A stretch of 64,000 bases of DNA from contig QHYI01000106.1 of NCBI GenBank assembly GCA_003223245.1, positions 92,911 to 156,910 of the forward strand. The letters are read 5' to 3'. How positions within the stretch are numbered: position 1 is the stretch's first letter; each line of letters starts with the position of its first letter. Below, piece after piece: positions 48,157 to 58,343 of the stretch. The DNA comes from Acidobacteriota bacterium (GTDB lineage Bacteria > Acidobacteriota > Terriglobia > Acidiferrales > UBA7541). The position numbers and the translations under genes are program-made. Under the pieces are notes generated by a model, which worked only from the letters and a program-made list of their open reading frames with translations, had not been told where the DNA came from and ran no database searches.

Positions 48157-49592
48157 CGGACTTTCTTCTCGTTGCGTGGGTCAGCGCGCTCATCGAGCTG
48201 CGGCACTTTTGCTGGATGCTCGGTCGCGGCAAGCCGTGGACCCCGGGCGAAAAGCTGAAACTGCTCTTTGCGGGCTACAACGGGACGCGCAACACCGGCA
48301 GCGACGTGCGGGTGCAGGAAATGCTGCGGCAGGTCCGGCACATTCTTGGGACGCCGAATGTCGAGCTCAGCGTGATGACGCAGAATTTCGCGCACAGCAA
48401 AGGCTATTTTGAAGGCACGCGGCAGGTCCATCTGCCCGATGTTTTCCCGCCTTTTCTGTTTCGCGAAGTGCGGCAGAATCACGGCGTGATTGCATGCGAA
48501 GGCTCGATGTTCAAAAGCAAGTTTGCCAACGCGCTAACGACGATGATGATCGGTTCGCTGGGGTTGGCTTCCGCGGAAAACAAACTTTCCATTGGCTATG
48601 GCGGCGAGGCGGGGCACATGGACGGCATTGTGCAAGCTATGTGCGAGCGCTATGTCAAGGATTCACTGGTCATCACGCGCAATGTGGAATCGCAACAGCT
48701 TTTGAGTTCGCTCGGAATTCCCACGGAACTTGGCACGGACACCGCCTGGACATTTGAGCCGCATCCACCGGAATATGCACGAAAAGCTTTGCGCGAAGCA
48801 GGCTGGGACGAAAAGACGGGAATTTTGGCTTTGTGCCCGATCCATCCCTACATCTGGCCCGTGCAGGCATCCATTGCAAAGTACGTCGCGCGCGCGACGA
48901 CCGGAGCTTATAAACACAGCCAATACCGCACCGTTTATTTCTTCCAGTCCGGAGCGGAGGTAGAAAGGAAATACGAGCGCTACATCTCTGGTTTTGCCAA
49001 AGCGACGCAAGCTTTCTTGCAGCGGCATCACGTATTTCCGATTCTGGTAGCCATGGAGCGCCTGGACGCCGATGCCTGCCGCAAAATCGCCGCGCGGATT
49101 CCTGGCACACCAATCTTCACTTCCGACGACTACGACATGTTCCAGCTCGTTTCGATTTTACGCGCGTGTTCGTACATGGTTTCTTCGCGGTATCACGGCA
49201 TCGTAACGTGCATGCCAAGCCTGGTGGCATCGGCGGGTGTGACCATGGACGAGCGTATCCGCAACCTGATACGCGAGCGGGGCCACCAACATCTTTTGCT
49301 TTCGGTAGATGAGCCCGAACTCGAATCGAAGCTGCTGCAGGTCATGGAAACTCTGCTGAAGGAAGCAGAAAGCGTTCGCGAGGGCATCGGGCGGACCGTG
49401 GTGCGCAATCTCAAGGTGATGGCGCGCATGGGAACGCTCCTGGAAAACGCCGTGCATCGCCAGTATCCGGACTTCCCTATTCGCAGCGGCGTGCTTTCCT
49501 GGGAAGATTACCTTCCGCCGCTGAACAAAAACCTGCTTCACCTCCTGGAACGCTATGACTCGTCTGCGGCCACGCTTGCGGCGGCCCACTGA
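48153..49592 (+). CDS. Polysaccharide-pyruvyl-transferase-family protein
   Basis: 479 residues. An N-terminal hydrophobic stretch may be a signal anchor. The family strings are visible: [19 protein letters not shown] near the start and SSRYHG late (the histidine of the acceptor site), with EGSMFKSKF and [12 protein letters not shown] between. Pyruvyl transferases add pyruvate ketals to sugars of surface glycans; some family members act on other sugars or on peptides. Its place inside a lipid cluster suggests modification of a lipid-linked glycan or a polar head group. Six bp before the ligase gene. Confidence 0.8.
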   Translation: MTDFLLVAWVSALIELRHFCWMLGRGKPWTPGEKLKLLFAGYNGTRNTGSDVRVQEMLRQVRHILGTPNVELSVMTQNFAHSKGYFEGTRQVHLPDVFPPFLFREVRQNHGVIACEGSMFKSKFANALTTMMIGSLGLASAENKLSIGYGGEAGHMDGIVQAMCERYVKDSLVITRNVESQQLLSSLGIPTELGTDTAWTFEPHPPEYARKALREAGWDEKTGILALCPIHPYIWPVQASIAKYVARATTGAYKHSQYRTVYFFQSGAEVERKYERYISGFAKATQAFLQRHHVFPILVAMERLDADACRKIAARIPGTPIFTSDDYDMFQLVSILRACSYMVSSRYHGIVTCMPSLVASAGVTMDERIRNLIRERGHQHLLLSVDEPELESKLLQVMETLLKEAESVREGIGRTVVRNLKVMARMGTLLENAVHRQYPDFPIRSGVLSWEDYLPPLNKNLLHLLERYDSSAATLAAAH

Positions 49593-49597
49593 CTTTC

Positions 49598-51286
49598 ATG
49601 CCAACTTTTCTTGAAACTATTTTCGCGCAGTTGAAAAAGGCAGGCGCCCGCGTCGTCCTGCGGGAGATTCACGGCGAGCAGTTTGAGAGCATGACCGGAG
49701 CCGCATTGCTTCAACAGGTTCAGCAGGCGCGAGCGTTTCTGCGCAATTCTGGCATCCAGCCTGGGGACCGCTGCGCGTTGCTAGCGCCCAATTCCATCGC
49801 CTGGGTGGCGATGGATCTCGCGATGATGGCGGAAGGCGCGATTGTCGTGCCGCTGTACTCACGTCAAGCGCGCGGTGAGCTTGCCGGAATGATGAAAGAT
49901 TGCCAGCCGAGGCTGCTCTTTGTTAGCGATGCCGCACTTGGGGAAGCGGTTGCGCAGGTCTGGCGTGAAGCTCCGCCGCGAGTCAGTGTGGAACGGGCGG
50001 TGGGAACAAATGCATCCGCGGCTGACATTTTCGACCCGCCTATTTCGCGCGCAGACGCCGATATCGTCACCATCATCTACACGTCTGGAACTTCCGGCGA
50101 GCCGAAGGGCGTATGCCTCAATGTGGGGAATCTCAACTACATGCTCGGGCAAACCACGGAACGCCTGGAGCAACTGATGTCCGCCACGGGCGCTGAAGGC
50201 CCCGACCGCGTGTTTCACTATTTGCCTTTTAATTTCGCGGCGTCGTGGCTGCTTTTGCTTTCCTGCCTCACGCGCGAAACGACGCTGACGCTTTCCACCG
50301 ACCTGAATAAACTTGCGGATGAAATTCGCCTGTCCTCGCCGAATTACTTCTTGAATGTGCCCACGCTGCTTGAGCGCGTGCGGCGGGGCGTTGAAGAAGC
50401 CCTTGCCAAACGTGCCGCGCCGGTCCGAGGGCTCTTCGAAAAGTCGCGCACGGCGTGGCAGCGGATAGACGGCCGGCATGCTAGCGCGACGGACAGACTC
50501 TGGCTGTGGCTCGCAAAGAAATTCCTCTTCAGCAAAATCAAGAAGCGCTTTGGCCGCGATTTGCGCGCGCTCATCTGCGGTTCGGCTCCGCTTGCTCCGG
50601 AGACACAACGGTTTTTCCAAATGCTGGGACTTCCGGTCTTACAGGCTTACGGACTTACGGAGACCACGGGCATCTGCACGATGGACGATCCGCGGGAAGC
50701 TGCTGAACCTGGTTACGTCGGAGCCACAATTCCTGGAATTGAAATGAAGATTGACGAGAACGAAGAAATAATCACTCGCGGGCCGCACATCTTTCCCGGC
50801 TATTGGAACCGCGCCGAAGAAACAGCGCGCGTGCAGCGGGATGGGTGGTTCCACACTGGCGATCTGGGTGAAAGGAATGGTCGCGGAAAGTGGCGCATCC
50901 GCGGGCGGATCAAGAACCTGATCGTACTGAATTCGGGACATAAGGTTGCACCGGAACCGCTGGAAGAAAAAATTGCGCGGCTCGTCCCCACGGCGCAGCA
51001 GTTTATGATTGTCGGAAACGGTCGCGGGTATCTTTGCGCGTTGATTGCTGGAACCGCGGAAGCTTCTGCCGTTCAGGCGGCGCTCGATGAAGTGAATCGG
51101 GAACTGCCGCATTATCGCCAGATCCGGAATTTCAAACTGATTGGCAATGCATTTACAGCGGAAAGCGGGCTGCTTACCGCCAACGGCAAACTGCGGCGGG
51201 ATGCGGTTAACGTGCGCTACGCCACAGAAATCAAGGCCATGTACGAAGACAGAAAAGAACGCGAAGTCGCGAGCAGGCACGCGTGA
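49598..51286 (+). CDS. Long-chain acyl-CoA synthetase-like AMP-binding enzyme (1)
   Basis: 562 residues. Adenylate-forming motifs: IIYTSGTSGEPKG (A3), LQAYGLTETTGIC (A5), FHTGDLGERNG (A7) and the late catalytic lysine in TANGKLRRD. It would activate a fatty acid with ATP and pass it to CoA or to the ACP two genes down. N-terminal sequence and length fit long-chain acyl-CoA or acyl-ACP ligases. Overlaps the enoyl-CoA hydratase by 4 bp (GTGA). Confidence 0.9.
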   Translation: MPTFLETIFAQLKKAGARVVLREIHGEQFESMTGAALLQQVQQARAFLRNSGIQPGDRCALLAPNSIAWVAMDLAMMAEGAIVVPLYSRQARGELAGMMKDCQPRLLFVSDAALGEAVAQVWREAPPRVSVERAVGTNASAADIFDPPISRADADIVTIIYTSGTSGEPKGVCLNVGNLNYMLGQTTERLEQLMSATGAEGPDRVFHYLPFNFAASWLLLLSCLTRETTLTLSTDLNKLADEIRLSSPNYFLNVPTLLERVRRGVEEALAKRAAPVRGLFEKSRTAWQRIDGRHASATDRLWLWLAKKFLFSKIKKRFGRDLRALICGSAPLAPETQRFFQMLGLPVLQAYGLTETTGICTMDDPREAAEPGYVGATIPGIEMKIDENEEIITRGPHIFPGYWNRAEETARVQRDGWFHTGDLGERNGRGKWRIRGRIKNLIVLNSGHKVAPEPLEEKIARLVPTAQQFMIVGNGRGYLCALIAGTAEASAVQAALDEVNRELPHYRQIRNFKLIGNAFTAESGLLTANGKLRRDAVNVRYATEIKAMYEDRKEREVASRHA

Positions 51287-52086
51287 AAAGCTTCAAGGGC
51301 AAAACGCTGCGCTGGGAGTGGCGCGATGGAAGTGTCGAGCTAACGCTCGATCATGAGCCGGCCAATGAAATTGGCACGGCCATGCTCGAGGAGCTGGAAA
51401 TCTTTGTTAGCGCCTTTGGCGCGGTGGCCTGTGAAACCTCCTCATGCATTATTTCTAGCGCGCGCAAGTCCGTTTTTTCCGCAGGCGGGGATCTGCGCGA
51501 ACTATACCATCAAGCTATTTCGGTTCCTGAAAAAGAACGCTTGGAAGGAATTCGCAGCTTCTTGAAACGCATTCATGCGGTCATGAACGCGATCGATGCG
51601 GCCCCACTTGTCACGATCGCTGCGGTTCATGGGGCCTGCCTTGGCGGCGGGCTGGAACTCGCTCTCGCCTGCGACATCATCATCGCTGACAAAATGGCGC
51701 GTTTTGCGTTTCCGGAGCTGCGATTAGGATTCATACCTGGCTTTGGCGGCGTTCCGCGTTTGAAACGCGACCTAGGCAATGCAGTCGTGCGCGATCTGTT
51801 GTTTACCGGCCGCACGATCAATGCAGCCCGTGCCCATGCCGTCGGCTTGGTGGCGCAACTGACTGGAGAAGGCGAAGCGCTTCGCGTCGCACGGTCTACC
51901 GCCTTGCAAGTAGCGAAATATGATCCGGTGGCGCGCGCGGCGGCCAAGGAGTTCATGAAGCCGATTCCACATGAAGAGTTGCAGCGAGAAATTGACATTT
52001 TCTGCGAACTTTTCACGCGCCCGGAAGTCATGACCGCCCTGAAAAAGTTTGCAGAAGACCCCGGCCCCATGCCCTATCTGCCTTGA
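51283..52086 (+). CDS. Enoyl-CoA hydratase/isomerase
   Basis: 267 residues from a GTG inside the ligase stop. Crotonase fold: oxyanion-hole segment SAGGDLREL, then GACLGGGLELALACD and FAFPELRLGFIPGFGG. Both glutamates typical of hydratases (in GLELA and in PELRL) are present, so hydration of a double bond is possible; isomerase or dehydratase roles are not excluded. Between a ligase and an ACP, it could act on a carrier-bound intermediate rather than in beta-oxidation. Confidence 0.9.
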   Translation: MKSFKGKTLRWEWRDGSVELTLDHEPANEIGTAMLEELEIFVSAFGAVACETSSCIISSARKSVFSAGGDLRELYHQAISVPEKERLEGIRSFLKRIHAVMNAIDAAPLVTIAAVHGACLGGGLELALACDIIIADKMARFAFPELRLGFIPGFGGVPRLKRDLGNAVVRDLLFTGRTINAARAHAVGLVAQLTGEGEALRVARSTALQVAKYDPVARAAAKEFMKPIPHEELQREIDIFCELFTRPEVMTALKKFAEDPGPMPYLP

Positions 52087-52154
52087 GACAGGTTATCCCG
52101 AGTCGGCTTGCGGAATTTTAATTCTTTTGAGGAGAGTGTTAGATTTAGCTTCTT

Positions 52155-52397
52155 ATGCGGACTTTGGAACAAACGACTCAAGAAGTCCTCGATCTGGCGG
52201 CGAAACATTTTCAATTGCCAGCGGGTTCGCTCGCGCCGGAAGACGACTTCTTTAAGAAGCTGGGCATCGATAGCCTGCAAACGCTGGAAATGCTTTCGCG
52301 CCTGGAAAATCATTTCGGTATCGAATTGCCTGATTACGAAGTCCAGGGGGTGAGCAACTTCAAGACCCTGGCTGAGCGCATCCAGTCCCGCCTGTAA
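52155..52397 (+). CDS. Acyl carrier protein
   Basis: 80 residues. The phosphopantetheine serine is Ser40 in [18 protein letters not shown], with helix II as usual. Acidic, well-formed four-helix ACP. It is not beside fabF or fabD, so it is a dedicated carrier for this cluster, not the fatty-acid-synthesis AcpP. Its last base is shared with the start of the following ligase (TAATG). Confidence 0.94.
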   Translation: MRTLEQTTQEVLDLAAKHFQLPAGSLAPEDDFFKKLGIDSLQTLEMLSRLENHFGIELPDYEVQGVSNFKTLAERIQSRL

Positions 52398-54106
52398 TGC
52401 TGGATCTTTCCCAATACCAATCGGTCGGCGCGGCGTTGAAGGACGCGCTGGACCGCTTTGCGAGCGAAGTGTGCTTGATTGAGGCCGACCGCGAGCGCGA
52501 AAAAGAACGTCTGACGTATCGCGATTTCAGGGAACGCGCGCATCCGCTGGCGAAAGCATTGCAGGACGCCGGGTTCTCTGCAGGCGACCGCGCCAGCATC
52601 ATCATGACCAATCAGGCGAAGTGGCTGATTTCGGCCTACGCCGTTTTTTTTGTAGGCGGCGTGCTGGTTCCGCTCGATTACAAACTCACACCCGATGAGC
52701 AATGGCAGCTCCTCAAACATTCGGGCGCGACGGTGCTCATTACCGAGTACCCCACCTGGCGGCAACTTAACGCCTCCGGGGGCCGCGCGTCCGCAAATGT
52801 GCAGACCGTTCTTGTGACGGAAGCTCCGCCCAACGCGGAACTGGCTGGCGCGCGGCGGTGGGAAGAATTTCGAGGCACAAGTGACCCCGCGTTTGTTCTT
52901 CGCGTGCGTAAAGATATTGCATCCATCGTGTACTCCTCGGGAACCGGCGGCCGCCCCAAAGGCTGCATGATGACGCACGAAAATTATCTGGAGCAGTGCG
53001 TTGCGTTGACTTCGATCTACCCTTTCTGGCCAGGCGTGCGCTATCTCAGCATTTTGCCGACAAACCACGCGATCGATTTCATGGTGGGTTTTTTCGGTCC
53101 GTTTACCTGCGGCGCGGCCGTCGTGCACTTGCGCACGCTGCGCCCCGAATATGTGAGGGCAGCCTTTCCGAAGTACAAGATCACCTACGTCAGCCTGGTC
53201 CCGTTGGTCCTGAAGAATCTGCAGAAAGGTTTGCAGGCGCGCTTCGACGCCCTACCTGCGGGCAAACGCAAAATCTTCAATACGCTTGTTGCCGTCAACA
53301 AAATACTGACGAAGCGCAGGCCGCGCCTGGCCATCAGCCGTCTGCTGCTGAAGCCAGTGCACGAAGCGTTTGGCGGCGAATTGCGCGCCATCATTGTCGG
53401 CGGTGCCTTCACTGAGCCACAAACGTTGCAATTCTTCTACGATTTGGGAATTCCGGTGGCTAATGGTTACGGCCTCACCGAAGCAGGCACGGCCATCACA
53501 GTCAATGATTTGAAGCCGTTTCGCGCCGATACCGTCGGCAAACCGCTGCCGGGGATGGAGGTCCGCATCCTAAACCTGGCAAGCGACGGCATCGGTGAAG
53601 TCGCCGTCCGGAGCAAAACGATCATGGCGGGTTACCTCAACGATCCGGAACTCACCGCGGAGACGATTGTCGATGGCTGGCTGATGACTGGCGACCTGGG
53701 GAAAATCGACGAGCACGGCCATTTGCAATTGCGCGGCCGGAAGAAAAACATAATCGTCACGGAAGAAGGCAAGAACATCTATCCCGAAGACATCGAGAGC
53801 GTCTTTGAAGGGCTTCCCGTGAAGGAATTTTGCGTGTTTGCCGCCAACTATATTTGGCCCAAGCGCTCGATGACCGGGGAACAACTGGTGCTCGTGCTTC
53901 ATCTGGAACCGGGTCAGTCTCTTAGTGACGAACTGCGTCGCGAAATTAACGCGCGGAACCAGCGCCTGCTAAACTATAAGCGGATTCACGGGGTCGTTCT
54001 CCTCGAGGAGGATTTTCCTCGAACGGCTTCTCTGAAGATCAAGAGAAATGTACTGGCGGAACGTCTCGCAAAGCTGGACAGGGCCGCAGCCGTTCTGCTT
54101 CTGTGA
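52397..54106 (+). CDS. AMP-binding acyl ligase (2)
   Basis: 569 residues. Motifs [18 protein letters not shown] (A3), [15 protein letters not shown] (A5), [14 protein letters not shown] (A7), RGRKKNIIV and the late Lys in TASLKIKRN. Translationally coupled to the ACP gene, which strongly suggests that this enzyme loads the ACP. A second ligase three genes earlier could instead supply acyl-CoA. Its N-terminal part is close to long-chain fatty-acid ligases. Confidence 0.92.
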   Translation: MLDLSQYQSVGAALKDALDRFASEVCLIEADREREKERLTYRDFRERAHPLAKALQDAGFSAGDRASIIMTNQAKWLISAYAVFFVGGVLVPLDYKLTPDEQWQLLKHSGATVLITEYPTWRQLNASGGRASANVQTVLVTEAPPNAELAGARRWEEFRGTSDPAFVLRVRKDIASIVYSSGTGGRPKGCMMTHENYLEQCVALTSIYPFWPGVRYLSILPTNHAIDFMVGFFGPFTCGAAVVHLRTLRPEYVRAAFPKYKITYVSLVPLVLKNLQKGLQARFDALPAGKRKIFNTLVAVNKILTKRRPRLAISRLLLKPVHEAFGGELRAIIVGGAFTEPQTLQFFYDLGIPVANGYGLTEAGTAITVNDLKPFRADTVGKPLPGMEVRILNLASDGIGEVAVRSKTIMAGYLNDPELTAETIVDGWLMTGDLGKIDEHGHLQLRGRKKNIIVTEEGKNIYPEDIESVFEGLPVKEFCVFAANYIWPKRSMTGEQLVLVLHLEPGQSLSDELRREINARNQRLLNYKRIHGVVLLEEDFPRTASLKIKRNVLAERLAKLDRAAAVLLL

Positions 54107-54180
54107 ATCTTCTTTCTGATTGAGGATGAGCATTCTATTTCCCTTCAGGAGACAGAAGTCCAAGTTCAGGCGTGTCCCAA

Positions 54181-55080
54181 ATGGAACGATTTTTCGCCAT
54201 CGTGAACCCCGCCGCTGGTGGCGGCCGGTCCGCGAAGCTCGCAGGACCTGCACTTGCGCGCTTACGCCAGAGCAAACTGCAAGTGGACAGCGTGGCCTCC
54301 ACGGGACCAGGACACGCCATCGAGCTTGCGCGCGAGGCCTACGATCAAGGCTACCGCCAGTTTCTCGCCATCGGAGGCGATGGAACAGCGCATGAAATTC
54401 TGAACGGCATCTTCGCTGGGCGCAAATCCGTCGACCGAGTAGCGCTGGGATTTCTCCCGCTGGGAACGGGCAACTCTTTCTTGAAAGATTTCACCAAGAA
54501 CGGCGCAGAAGTCTCGACGGAAGCGCTATTGGAAAACCGCAAGCGCGCGATTGATCTGATTCGCCTGCATCACGCCACGGGCGAAGTCTATTCTTTCAAC
54601 CTCTTGAGCGTCGGTTTCACCGCAGATGTTGCGGCTCTGACCAATCGCGCGTTCAAACCCTTTGGGCCTCTAGGATATCTGCTTGGCGTATTCGTGCGCG
54701 TGGCGCAATTGCACCGTCGGTCTTTCTCGCTGCGCTGCGATGAAGACCAAGAGTGGGACGAGCGGCGCTCTCTTTTCCTTACTTTCAACAATAGCAAATA
54801 CACCGGCGGAACCATGCTTATCGCTCCGCAAGCCGATCCCGCCGATGGTTTGATCGAATTTGTTCGCTGGGGGCCGATCGGACGGCTTGGTTTGCTGCGC
54901 AACTTGCCGCGGCTTTACGACGGCTCGCACATCAAGCATCCGCTGGCGTCGCGCCGGGCCGTGCGCCACGTGGAATTCAACGTCGCCGAACCGGTGGACA
55001 TCATGATCGACGGCGAAGTTGCTACGCTGGAGTGCCGTTCGCTCGACGTCCTGCCCGCAGCCCTAGATGTGTTCCTATGA
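54181..55080 (+). CDS. Diacylglycerol kinase-family lipid kinase
   Basis: 299 residues from the ATG at 54181; a GTG at 54172 adds three residues but sits only one base after its AGG. The DAGK catalytic motif GGDGTAHEILNGI, the later PLGTGNSFLKDF and the C-terminal beta domain are clear. It phosphorylates diacylglycerol, a sphingoid base or another hydroxylated lipid. Ends in an ATGA overlap with plsC. A primary alcohol or ether glycerol could be its substrate in this cluster (inference). Confidence 0.9.
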   Translation: MERFFAIVNPAAGGGRSAKLAGPALARLRQSKLQVDSVASTGPGHAIELAREAYDQGYRQFLAIGGDGTAHEILNGIFAGRKSVDRVALGFLPLGTGNSFLKDFTKNGAEVSTEALLENRKRAIDLIRLHHATGEVYSFNLLSVGFTADVAALTNRAFKPFGPLGYLLGVFVRVAQLHRRSFSLRCDEDQEWDERRSLFLTFNNSKYTGGTMLIAPQADPADGLIEFVRWGPIGRLGLLRNLPRLYDGSHIKHPLASRRAVRHVEFNVAEPVDIMIDGEVATLECRSLDVLPAALDVFL

Positions 55081-55877
55081 AGAAGGCCTGGTTCGTTCTG
55101 CGCAGCATTTTTCTGTGGATGGTCAGCGGCTTGCACTTCTTCCTGGTCGTGCCCCTGCTCGTGTGTCTCGGATTTTTTCTCGACGCGCGGAGGCACGATT
55201 GGCTCCAGCGCAGCTTATGTCGCCGAATCGTTTTTCTCTCCGGAGCGAAGGTCGAGGCTCGCCCCTCACCCGGTTTCGATCCCAGGCGCACTTCGTTTTT
55301 CTTCTCGAACCACGTCAATTTGTTTGACCCGTTCATGCTTTATTGCGCCATTCCGCAATTTGTCCGCGGTTGGGAACTGGAATCGCACTTCAAGATTCCC
55401 GCGTACGGCTGGCTGATGAAGCGCTTCGGAAACGTTCCTGTGCCGGACGTGCGGCGCCCTTCGGATTTGAAACGCATGTGGCGGCTAACCCAGGAAGCCA
55501 TCGACTCCGGCACCAGTCTGGTCATTTTTCCGGAAGCCAAGCGCACGCGCGACGGTCATGTGAACGAATTCCAGGACGGCGGCTTTCGTGTCGCGCAACA
55601 ACTCGGTGTTCCTATTGTGCCGGTGAGCTTGGTTGGCTCGTTCCAGCATCACCGCACGGGACACTGGATGCTCTGGCCGGGAAAAATTACCGTCTATCTG
55701 CACGACACCATCGAAACCAAAGGACTTCGCAAAGAAGACGTGCCGGCCTTGCGCGACCGCGTGCGGGCGATCATCTGCGCTCCCGTCGAAGGAGCTCTGA
55801 AATCAGCCGAGCCCTCTGAAGCGAAAGCTGGTGGTAATAAGTCGAAGTCAGAAAATGCAGTTAGAGCGAAAGCTTGA
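55077..55877 (+). CDS. plsC: 1-acyl-glycerol-3-phosphate acyltransferase
   Basis: 266 residues from the ATG overlapping the kinase stop. One N-terminal membrane helix, then the acyltransferase motifs: NHVNLFDPF (HX4D, motif I), GNVPVPD with a later Arg (motif II), FPEAKRTRDG (motif III) and VPIVPVSLVGS (motif IV). It adds an acyl or alkyl chain to lysophosphatidate. The basic tail overlaps the converging phosphatidyltransferase by 17 bp. Confidence 0.92.
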   Translation: MKKAWFVLRSIFLWMVSGLHFFLVVPLLVCLGFFLDARRHDWLQRSLCRRIVFLSGAKVEARPSPGFDPRRTSFFFSNHVNLFDPFMLYCAIPQFVRGWELESHFKIPAYGWLMKRFGNVPVPDVRRPSDLKRMWRLTQEAIDSGTSLVIFPEAKRTRDGHVNEFQDGGFRVAQQLGVPIVPVSLVGSFQHHRTGHWMLWPGKITVYLHDTIETKGLRKEDVPALRDRVRAIICAPVEGALKSAEPSEAKAGGNKSKSENAVRAKA

Positions 55878-56478
55878 TTCCCGGCAGCGTCCGTCCGGCC
55901 CTGGTTTCCTGCCAGGTAAACACGATGCGGTGAATCACCGTGATGGTGGAAACGACGGCGATCACCCACAGCACCGGTCCCATGCGATTGAAAAGTCCGC
56001 CGATGATGAGCAGCACCAGCCGTTCCGGGCGTTCCATGAATCCGACTTTGCACAAAGCAATCAGCGACTCGGCACGCGCTCGCGCATAACTGACCATCAC
56101 CGAACCCGCCGTTGCGACCGCCGCCAATATTACGTAGGGCGTGCGCCCGCTCACGGAGTAGTACACCAGTAGGCCCATGTACAGGGCCATGTCCGCGTAA
56201 CGGTCTAACGTCGAATCGTAAAATGCCCCGAACGCCGTGACGCGATTCTGTTTTCGCGCCACCTGGCCGTCCAGCATGTCCAGAAACCCGGCGCAGAAAA
56301 TAATGATGGCAGCGGTGCGAAAACCGCCCACAGCTAAAAAGACCGCCGCGCCAAAGTTCACCACCAGCCCCAGAAAAGTCAGAATGTTGGGATTGATTCC
56401 CGTTGCGGCGATCGCTCCGACAATTTTGTCCAGCAGCCACTTACTTCCAATGCCAATTGCCCCGGTGACCGTAGCCAT
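55861..56478 (-). CDS. CDP-alcohol phosphatidyltransferase
   Basis: 205 residues, several membrane helices. The CDP-OH-P motif DMLDGQVARK...AFGAFYDSTLDRYAD has all aspartates (DG, AR, G, D, D). The family makes phosphatidylglycerol phosphate, phosphatidylinositol, phosphatidylserine or archaetidyl-type lipids; the head group cannot be read here. On the opposite strand, its 3' end overlaps the end of plsC, so it is transcribed against the lipid cluster. Confidence 0.92.
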   Translation of the reverse strand: MATVTGAIGIGSKWLLDKIVGAIAATGINPNILTFLGLVVNFGAAVFLAVGGFRTAAIIIFCAGFLDMLDGQVARKQNRVTAFGAFYDSTLDRYADMALYMGLLVYYSVSGRTPYVILAAVATAGSVMVSYARARAESLIALCKVGFMERPERLVLLIIGGLFNRMGPVLWVIAVVSTITVIHRIVFTWQETRAGRTLPGIKLSL

Positions 56479-56623
56479 ATTCGGTGAATAGTGTCTCAGA
56501 CTGACTTCATTTTGCGAAGTTTGAGCAACCTTGCAAACTGCGCGGCATCGTACACCAGCCCGCCAGTCACAGCAATTGCATGCGCCGGGAATGGTATAGT
56601 GCTACCCGTAGCCAGGGAGAAAG

Positions 56624-58248
56624 ATGCTACAACAATCGAGGTATAAAGCCTCCGAGGAGGTAGATTTTGTCATCATTGGCAGCGGCGCCGCCGGCGGTGT
56701 CTTAGCCAAGGAACTTTCCACCAATGGCTTTCGCGTGGTGGTGCTCGAGCAGGGGCCGTACTTGACTGAAGTGGGTTTCACTCACAATGAAATTGCAGTG
56801 TTAAAGCACCACCAACTCACGAATCATCCGGAGCTTCAACCCACTACGTTTCGCAAAACTCCACAGGAACAAGCCAAGCGCCAGCCGGCGCTCGTCTATG
56901 GGCGGATGGTCGGCGGCTCGAGCGTCCATTTCACTGCCAACTATTGGCGGTTCCACGAAATTGACTTCGTCGAGCGCCGCAAAGTGGGACCAATTTCCGG
57001 GACCGGCTTCGCCGACTGGCCGATTACTTACGCTGATCTGGAGCCGTATTACACAAAAGTGGAGTGGGAAATCGGCGTTTCGGGTCTCGCCGACGCCAGC
57101 CCGTTCGATCCACCGCGTTCGAAGCCTTATCCCATGCCGCCTCTGCCGGTGAAATCCGGCGGCGTCATCTTCGAGCGCGCCGCGCGCAAACTCGGCTGGC
57201 ATCCCTTCCCCGCGCCAATGGCCATTCTTTCGCAGGCTCGCCCCGGACGCAGCGCTTGTGTGCAATGCGGCTTTTGCGAGAGCTTCGGCTGCGAGGTCGG
57301 CGCGAAATCCAGGAGATTCGCCCCAACTGCTACGTCCATCGCATCGAGACCAACGCAAACGGTCGCGTCATTGGCACAGCTTATTTCGATGAGAAGCGCG
57401 TGGCGCATTTGCAGAAGGCCAAAGCGGTGGTGGTCTGCGCAAATGGCGCGGAGACGCCACGCTTGCTGCTTCTTTCGGCCAACAAGCAATTTCCGAACGG
57501 TCTCGCGAATTCCAGCGGTCTCGTCGGCAAGTACCTGATGTTGAATTCCGGTCCGTCCGCGATGGCGGTCTTTGAACATCCTCTGAACGACTACAAGGGT
57601 GTTGCCGTAAGCCGCGTTCTACACGACTTCTACGAGCTCGATCCGCAAAAAGTCGGATTCTACGGTGGTGGCGGCTTGGACGCGCGCTTCGATTTGACTC
57701 CCATTAATTTTGCTCTCAACGGCTACGACATGGGCGGTCTCCCACCGGGAACACCGCGATGGGGAAAAGAATTCAAGGCTGCTCTGGCGCACAACTACAC
57801 GCGCACTTTGGAAATCGTGTCGCATGGCACTTCTCTGCCGGTCGAGAGCAACAGTTTTTCGTTGGATCCCGATCTCCAGGATGCCTGGGGCCTGCCCGCT
57901 TTACGCATGACCTACAAGGATCATCCCGACGACCTCAAACTCGGCGCTTTTTTGCGCGACCGCATCATGGAATTGCTCGATGTCGCGAACGCCGTACAAA
58001 AGTGGGCTTCGCCGGTCGAGGAGCAGACCTTTGCTTACCACCTCCTCGGCACTTGCCGCATGGGCAACGACCCGAAATCGTCGATCATCAATGCCGATCA
58101 TCGCGCTCACGATGTGAAGAACCTGTTTCTGTGCGACGGCAGCAGCCTGGTCACTTCCGGGCGCGGGCAGCCGACCGAGACGATCAGCGCGCTTGCCTAC
58201 CGAGCCGCCGACCGCATCACAGCGCTGGCGGGCCGAGGAGACATCTAG
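56624..58248 (+). pseudogene. GMC oxidoreductase, broken by a 46-bp deletion
   Basis: The gene matches the downstream copy (59012-60676) along its length. It has the FAD site VDFVIIGSGAAGGVLAKELS, the CVQCGFCESFGCEVGAKS cysteine set and the C-terminal CDGSSLVTSGRGQPT. At 57312/57313 it lacks 46 bases present in the copy, which removes about 15 codons and shifts the frame; the second half continues in frame +1 to 58248. The break is a deletion, not a homopolymer error, so the gene is probably inactive. Confidence 0.85.
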
Positions 58249-58343
58249 CGCCAGTCAATTTGGCTGCAGAAAAGCTATTTGGCCGTTTGACACTCCATGC
58301 TGTCGAGCTTACATTCTGAAAAGTTATTTAAAGGACGCTTCAA

